DNA of 64,000 nucleotides from Arachis hypogaea (Eukaryota > Streptophyta > Magnoliopsida > Fabales > Fabaceae). Both the position numbers and the translations under genes were made by a program. The DNA is taken from the NCBI RefSeq assembly GCF_003086295.3, contig NC_092043.1:45412884-45476883 (forward strand), given 5' to 3'. Of this stretch, positions 58,152 through 64,000 are shown in pieces (position 1 is the first letter of the stretch; each line of letters opens with the position of its first letter). Below the pieces are notes generated by a model that saw only the letters and a program-made list of their open reading frames with translations, was not told where the DNA came from and searched no databases.

Positions 58152-59249
58152 CTAAGCATACAGCACCTGGCAATGACACGCCTCCAATTCACGAAATCCC
58201 CCAGGCGCTTCCACGACCTCCCACTTCAACTCTATACACACACTGTCGTTTCGTCCCTCTTCCTGTCGTTGTCGTTTCCCTCCTTCTCCACATAATGAAA
58301 CCACGCTACCAATCGCCACATTCAACCCACACCCCGCCACGTACATCTTCCCATCCAATCCCTTCGCCTTCAACGGCCTTTTCACCTTCTCCCTCGGAAA
58401 CCGCCCTCTCACCATCCGCCACGTGTCACTCCTCTCCTCGTAAACCTTCACATCCCCATCCCCGTACTCCGGGATCCTAAAAATCCTTCCCGCCACCGCA
58501 ACCGCCACCCCGCTCCACCCTTCCCTCATCCCTATCCCCATTCCTTGCCACGTGTCACTTCGCGTATCGTACACCCAACCCCTCGGGATCACCGTAAACG
58601 GCCACCTCCACCCTTCCGTGACGAACACCTTCCCTTCGTTTTCCACTGCCTCAAAAGACGCAACCTCATTCTCAACCTCCACTATCGCCCCGTTCCGCCA
58701 CGTGTCACTCTCCGCATCGTAGATTTTCGCGCCCAGGCTCGCGCCTCCATGAACCGCCACGATTTTTCCGTTTTCCCCCTCCTCCGCAAAGAATGTCCCC
58801 GCCAACGCCGACGACCACTGGCTCATCGCGGTGCCAAAGATAAGAGTTACAAAACGCATTGTTCCGGCTATGGTGAGGAGTTTACCGTAGAACGTGATCG
58901 GCGACGGCGGCAGCGGAAGCGTGAACCATCTAGCAGCGGCGGTAGAAGAACGCGTACGGTGGTCGAGGAGGTGGCAATAGAACTTTCTGGTTAGTTTGTG
59001 GAACGAGAAGAGGAAGAGGTAAGGGCGAGAGAGTGTTTTCTTGCATTGTTGAAACGACGGGTTAGTTATGGCTCTGTTCCATGAAGATGAAACAGCTCGT
59101 GCTAGTGATTGGCATGGGTACGGAAGATGAAGAAGACATAGCTCTGCAATTTCGTTAGGTAGCCCCGGAATCAGTGGCTCCTCTATGATATTGTTCTTGT
59201 TGTTGTTCTTGCTTTTGATCTTGGTGTTCGCGTTTTCGAGTACTGCCAT
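58152..59249 (-). CDS. F-box/kelch-repeat protein, AFR-like
   Basis: A single uninterrupted frame of 365 residues. After an Asn/Lys-rich lead, residues about 26-68 form the F-box (LIPGLPNEIAELCLLHLPYP, then LARAVSSSWNRAI), followed by KTLSRPYLFLFSFHK as in ATTENUATED FAR-RED RESPONSE (AFR). The C-terminal half has three kelch-like blades with YDAESDTW, YDTRSDTW and YEERSDTW. F-box/kelch proteins recruit targets to SCF ubiquitin ligases; AFR acts positively in phytochrome A signalling. The F-box part is strongly AFR-like, the kelch part less clearly so, and orthology is not settled. The coding strand is GC-rich against its surroundings, so its complement also has long open frames. Confidence 0.82.
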   Translation of the reverse strand: MAVLENANTKIKSKNNNKNNIIEEPLIPGLPNEIAELCLLHLPYPCQSLARAVSSSWNRAITNPSFQQCKKTLSRPYLFLFSFHKLTRKFYCHLLDHRTRSSTAAARWFTLPLPPSPITFYGKLLTIAGTMRFVTLIFGTAMSQWSSALAGTFFAEEGENGKIVAVHGGASLGAKIYDAESDTWRNGAIVEVENEVASFEAVENEGKVFVTEGWRWPFTVIPRGWVYDTRSDTWQGMGIGMREGWSGVAVAVAGRIFRIPEYGDGDVKVYEERSDTWRMVRGRFPREKVKRPLKAKGLDGKMYVAGCGLNVAIGSVVSLCGEGGKRQRQEEGRNDSVCIELKWEVVEAPGGFRELEACHCQVLYA

Positions 59250-59706
59250 TGAGAGAGAGAAAGAAAGAAATGGTTGTGGTGAGTGTTTTAAAGATGAAAA
59301 GGCGAAATATTCGGGAGGGGTGGGTCAGAGAATAAGAATAATTAGAAGCATTGGGATTAGTAATAAATAAAAAGAAGAAAAGAAAAAGGTTTACAGCGGG
59401 AATGAGGAAATTGAGAGAAGAAAGTTGTGTTCTCTCTTTCCATATATTCTTTTCTTTTTTATAATATAAATGTGTGGTGGTGTGGGGGTAGATGGATCAG
59501 AAAGGGGAGTTACAGAAGAGAGTAATAAAGGACATAAACTAGACAGTGTGTGTACACAAGTTGCGGGGGATGGATATACAGAACACGGGGAATGGGGTGT
59601 GTGCGTTTTTGTTTTTGTTTGTGCTGATCGCCAACACAAAAGTAGCAATCATTGTCTACCCAGATGGACTTTTTTGATCCCCCATTACTAGTTTATTCTT
59701 TTTTAT
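59250..59706. other. Upstream region of the AFR-like gene
   Basis: On the minus strand a TATA-like TTTATATTATAAAA is near 59457-59470, about 210 bases before the start codon, with GA/CT-rich sequence between. Open frames here have no recognisable domain. Confidence 0.4.
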
Positions 59707-59707
59707 G

Positions 59708-61329
59708 GAGTAAAGACCCAATCCGGTCTTTGTCCATTTTCACGAAGGACAAAGCGATCTCTTTCCAAAAAAAAGGGACACTTCGACCCTCAACCATTTT
59801 ATTTTGGTACAATACGGTCCCTCTGTTAAAAAATTCATTAAATAATAATAAAATTAATTTTGTGGGAGTTTTATTTGCATTTTGTGGGAGTTTTAAACCC
59901 CTACAAAAATATTTTTAAAAATATAACTAATACACTACTACCATTATCTTTTTCATCCTCATTATTATCACTCCTACTTCTATTATTTTTATTGTGTAAC
60001 TATATTTTATCATCATCATTATCTCCTATATCGTCATTATCACCAATACCAATATTATCAACATTAAAGTTCTCTTCTTTCATTTCTTATTCCATGTTAT
60101 TTTTTTCCTTTAAAAGGTATTATACTATAATTATTTATATTATAATTATTTCTTTCATTTCTTATTCCATGTTAACCACCAAAAAGTCCCCAAATTATTT
60201 AAACGCTGACAAAAATACACCCGAATTTTATTATCGACAAAAATGCCTTTAAATAATTTTAAAACGCACAAAAATGCCCAACAGTAAATATATATTTTCA
60301 AAAAATACCTTAGAGATTGAATTTTGATGTAATTTTTTGCAAGCATCATTAGAAAAATGAGATATTATTATTCTTAAAATTTGATAATTTTTTACTAAGT
60401 ATATATTTTGTTTGTAATTTTTTAAAAGTATTATGGGTTATTAACAAAAAAATTATAAAAAATGATATACTTAACGAAAAATCACCAAATTTTAAGTATA
60501 ATAATATCTCATTGTTCTAATAATTCTTGCAAAAAATCATATCAAAATTCAATTTCTAATATATTTTTTGAGAAATACATATTTAATGTTAGATAATCTT
60601 GTAAAAAAATTAACATTAAATATGTATTTCTCAAAAAATACTTTAAAGATTGAATTTTGATATGATTTTTTGTAAGCATGATTAAAAATATAAGATATTA
60701 TTATTTTTAAAATTTGATGATTTTTTGTTAAGTATATATTTTTTTGTGATTTTTTAAAAGTATTATTGGTTGTTAACAAAATAAATTATAAAAAATATAT
60801 ATAATTAATAAAAAATTACCAAATTTTAAGAATAATAATATCTCATTTTTATAATCATGCTTACAAAAAGTTACATTAAAATTCAATCTCTAAGGCATTT
60901 TTTAAAAATATATATTTACTGTTGGGTATTTTTGTTATGTTTTTAAATTATTTAAAAGTATTTTTGTCGATAGTAAAATTTAGGGGTATTTTTGTCAGCG
61001 TCTGAATAATTCGGGGATGTTTTTGGTGGTTAACCCATTATTTTTTTTGTGGCATCATTTTTATCAATGGTTTTTTTTCACTTAACCACCATTGATGAAG
61101 GAATTTTTTAAAAACAAATTATTAATAGTTTGTGGAGGTTTAAAACCCCCACAAAATACAAATAAAACCCCACAAAGCTAATTTTTATTATTATTTAATA
61201 ATTTTTTTAACGGAGGGACCGTATTGTCCCAAAATAAAAAGGTTAAGGGTCGAAATGTCCCTTTTTTTTGGACAAGAATCGCTTTGTCCTTCGTGAAAAT
61301 GGACGAGGACCGAATTGGGTGTTTATTCC
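59708..61329. mobile_element. Large element with ~230-bp inverted ends
   Basis: AAAGACCCAATCCGGTC at the left and its near complement GACCGAATTGGGTGTTT at the right begin inverted ends that also share TTTTCACGAAGGACAAAGCG and CGGTCCCTCTGTTAAAAAA. TTTTTTATG (59699-59707) is repeated at 61330-61338, an 8- to 9-bp duplication. No transposase. A second fold-back element lies inside at 60171-61034. Confidence 0.82.
60171..61034. mobile_element. Fold-back element nested in 59708-61329
   Basis: The ends are GTTAACCACCAAAAAG and, reversed, GTTAACCACCAAAAAC, and the inverted arms run on for about 130 bases. The centre is made of two successive palindromes of about 300 bases (turning points near 60430 and 60770). 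CCAT flanks both ends (60167-60170, 61035-61038), but a longer duplication was not seen. Confidence 0.75.
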
Positions 61330-61734
61330 TTTTTTATGTATCTACCTGGTTTTTTAAGAGATTTTTTACTTTCTATAAAATATTGTGTCAAACTCGTTAT
61401 AGACATCAATTAAGGTCTTAAGGAGGGTTCAGATCATATTTAATATGTTTTTCATTAAAAAGAAAATTAATATTAAAATTTTTGGATTAAATTAATTAAT
61501 TTTTTAAATGTTTTTTTATGTAATTAATATAAAAGATAATTATTTTTATTAATGTGATATTATATAATTAAATATACATACACTAATAGTGTACTAAAAT
61601 TAAATTTTTATATTATATTTTAAAAATAAAAGTATCTATTATGTTATTCTTTTTTCTTTTACAAAAATATTGAGATTCAAGAGTTTCAATTTAATTAATG
61701 ATTTAAGATTCATTTTTAAATTTTAATTAATGAA

Positions 61735-62883
61735 ATAGGCAACAATTTCTCCATCATACATATTATTCCGGAAGAAGTTAAACTTGATTTGATGCTCTTT
61801 GATCCTATCAAGCAGGCAGGAGATAAAACAGGTTGGTTTTGGACAAACTCAAATACTCTCACCTACTCGACTAAAAGCGGGTATGAATGGTTATTGAAGA
61901 AGAAATTTGACTGGAATGATAATGAAAATTGGCTTTGGCTTTGGCGCTTGAGAATACCGGAAAAGATAAAATGTCTGCTCTGACTTTGCCTCAACAACGG
62001 AGTTCTCACAGCTAATTACTGCTTTCAAAGAGGTCTTGCTACTTCTGATTTTTGTCAGAGATGTTATCTTGCTCAAGAGAATATTAACCACTGCTTTAGA
62101 ACTTGCCAAAAAGCCCGTCAGATTTGGATTAGCTTAAATTTGGGAATGACCGCTGAGGACTCTAGTTTGGATTTTGTGTCTTGGATTCGTTCTAACCTCA
62201 ACAAAAATGAGTTTCTCTTTGCAGTGGCCTTTTGGTGGATTTGGAGGGATAGGAACAATGACATCTTCCATCAAGATGATCTATGGAATAAGGAGAAAAT
62301 TGTTCGCTTGGTTAAACATGCTGTTCGAGATTTCTCTAACGTTGTTACCAACCAAAAACATATTATTCCTTCTTCTTTGAAATATAATTGGGAACCACCT
62401 CCAATGAATGTTTGTAAAGTGAACTGCGATGCAAGCGTTTTTGAAAATGAGCAATTAGCTGGCTTTGGATGTATTATTAGAGACAGCATGGGAATTTGGA
62501 TAAAAGGTTGTTCTGCCAGTATACCTCTTTCTAGTGTTCTCTGTTGTGAGCTTCATGCTATTTGGAGAGGGCTTGTTATGGCTTGGGATTGCAAGTGCAA
62601 AGAGGTCATCTGTGAAACTGATAATCTTGATGCGTTTCTTCTTGTTTCGCGAGGCACAACCAGCATGATTAGGAATGACTCTGATATGCTTGACAAAATC
62701 AAAGAGATGCTCTAGCGCAATTGGACAGCTACTTTAGTTTTCATCCAGCGCACAGCAAACAGAGCGGCTGATTTAATGGCTAAGACCGGTGCTTTAAACA
62801 AGCAGGTGTATCTAGAGTGGTTACTGCCCCCTACTAATAATTTAGACATTAATATTATAGAGGAGTACTACTCTTTCTCTTAG
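61735..62883 (+). pseudogene. LINE fragment: zf-RVT and RNase H domains
   Basis: One reading frame runs from about 61741 to the stop at 62881-62883 and is broken only by TGA (61981-61983) and TAG (62713-62715). The first part has STKSGYEWLL, WLWLWRLRIPEKIKCLL and CQRCYLAQENINHCF, as in zf-RVT (PF13966). The second part is a reverse-transcriptase-associated RNase H (RVT_3) with KVNCDASVF, CELHAIWRGL, CETDNLDAF and RTANRAADLMAKTG, keeping the D, E and D catalytic residues. The reverse transcriptase is absent, as expected of a 5'-truncated L1-type LINE. An A-run (62912-62920) may be the tail. Confidence 0.85.
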
Positions 62884-62988
62884 ATCTTTTTTCTTTGTGT
62901 TATGTTCAGTCACAAAAAAAAATTTATATTTCATAAGTATCAAAATAAAACTCAAAATTTATATAATGCATTTAATTTTGATACAAAA

Positions 62989-63190
62989 TATAAAATATTT
63001 TATATATGTATTTAATTATACAATATTACATTAATAAAAATAATTATTTATATATTTACTATATAAATAGTTATAAAAAAATATAAATTATATAAAATAT
63101 TTTATATATATTTAATTATACAATATTATATTAATAAAAATAATTATTTTTTATATTTATTGTATACATAGTTATAAAAAAATATGATTG
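62989..63190 (+). repeat. Tandem duplication, ~102-base unit
   Basis: Two adjacent copies start ATAAAATATTTTATATAT (62989 and 63092) and share TTTAATTATACAATATTA and AATAGTTATAAAAAAATAT or close variants. Confidence 0.8.
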
Positions 63191-64000
63191 AATGATTGAA
63201 TAAAATATTTTATATTTTTGCTATATGATATATATTTTGTTTTTTTGAATTGGTTGATTGTGACACAAGTGGGTCTACTTTATTTTTGAAATGTGACTAG
63301 CTTATGGCCACATCTGCCGTTATCATTCACGCACATTTTGTCAATAATTTGTTTTTTTCTCTTGGTTCAAATTGGAAGTGACAATTGATAAATCACAAGG
63401 GGTAAGAATGCATAGTTCTCTCTACCCAATTTGCACCAAAAATGTGGCACTCCCACCTTGAATTTAATATGGAGCATATGGTCTGCGGCGTGGGTTTGTT
63501 CACCATCATCAATACAATAAAGACGAAAGTGAAGTTTTATATCACACCCGACAAGCCTATTATGAACATGGTAACCTTGCTTTGGGTTTACTTCCTGCTA
63601 AAGGCTTTACTACTACCATATCTAGAAAGGTATCATGACCTTTGTAGGTAATATTTATAATTAGACACCACACTTGTGTATTGTCCATAAATAGTTTTTC
63701 CCTATATATTGCTTTAGATTTTTTTTTCTTAAATAAATTTAAAAAAATTATTATTTTTAAAAATAAAAGAAAAAATTTATTTACAAAAAAATTTTATTCT
63801 TGTCCTTCACTACTAATCACCTTTTAGTTAGGCGAACTGGCCTTCTCGTCCTCAATTTACTTCATGTTCGCTGAACTGACCTCTTTACATACAATTTGTC
63901 TCTATATTTGAGAATCTTGTCGCACTTTGTCTATTTATAAAAACAGTTCTTTTACTTTTACTCATTTATTTTTTGTCTACCGATTTTTTTACTTTTCTCT
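63191..64000. other. Intergenic, no gene recognised
   Basis: An open frame of 69 residues at 63442-63651 has no motif I recognise. The remainder is A/T-rich. Confidence 0.45.

Noticed and set aside
58073..58994. Plus-strand frames of 135 and 149 residues rich in Pro and Arg
   Set aside because: Both are complements of the GC-rich AFR-like gene, which has clear F-box and kelch motifs on the other strand.

Overview
The window is AT-rich nuclear DNA from a flowering plant. Genes have GT-AG introns, TATA boxes and pyrimidine-rich leaders, and the intergenic space is packed with degraded, nested transposable elements. The repeat types (Ogre/Tat-like gypsy gag with an antisense plant mobile domain, a chromovirus long terminal repeat (LTR) ending in GGGTGTTACA, long fold-back MITEs, tRNA-derived SINEs) and the gene sequences look like a legume. 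Peanut (Arachis) is my best guess from memory of such repeats; no search could be run.

Five genes look intact. (1) A group IId WRKY transcription factor (2329-4310, +, three exons). (2) An OXIDATIVE STRESS 3-like acidic protein (38968-39830, +, two exons). (3) A PTRHD1-type peptidyl-tRNA hydrolase with a probable organelle-targeting leader (47870-50246, +, two exons). (4) A 66-residue protein with two CxxC pairs (51797-51997, -). (5) An AFR-like F-box/kelch protein (58152-59249, -, single exon). WRKY IId, OXS3 and AFR families are tied to defence, stress and light signalling respectively, but nothing here suggests that the genes are functionally linked.

The rest is mobile-element archaeology. 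6809-13115 is an Ogre/Tat-lineage element on the minus strand with both LTRs, a decayed gag, no pol, and a plant-mobile-domain reading frame running antisense. 15277-19295 is a long chromovirus-type LTR. 19412-20963 is a three-level nest (Harbinger-like MITE, then hAT-like element, then copia solo LTR). 26487-29590 is an L1-type LINE on the minus strand cut by two hAT-like elements. 34525-36862 is an RTE-type LINE cut by a MITE with a TTA target duplication. 41715-43143 and 59708-61329 are large fold-back elements. 44870-47190 is a GC-rich retroelement remnant with a Transposase_28-like frame. 61735-62883 is a 5'-truncated LINE whose RNase H frame is broken by only two stop codons.

Most insertions were dated relative to each other from target-site duplications (TSDs) read directly in the sequence. 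In three cases joining the host sequence across the TSD restores a continuous frame. I found no clear evidence of a wholly new biological system. The most interesting objects are the pol-less element with the antisense plant mobile domain, the fold-back elements with perfect 9-bp duplications, the nested insertions, and a 34-nt group II intron domain V-like hairpin.
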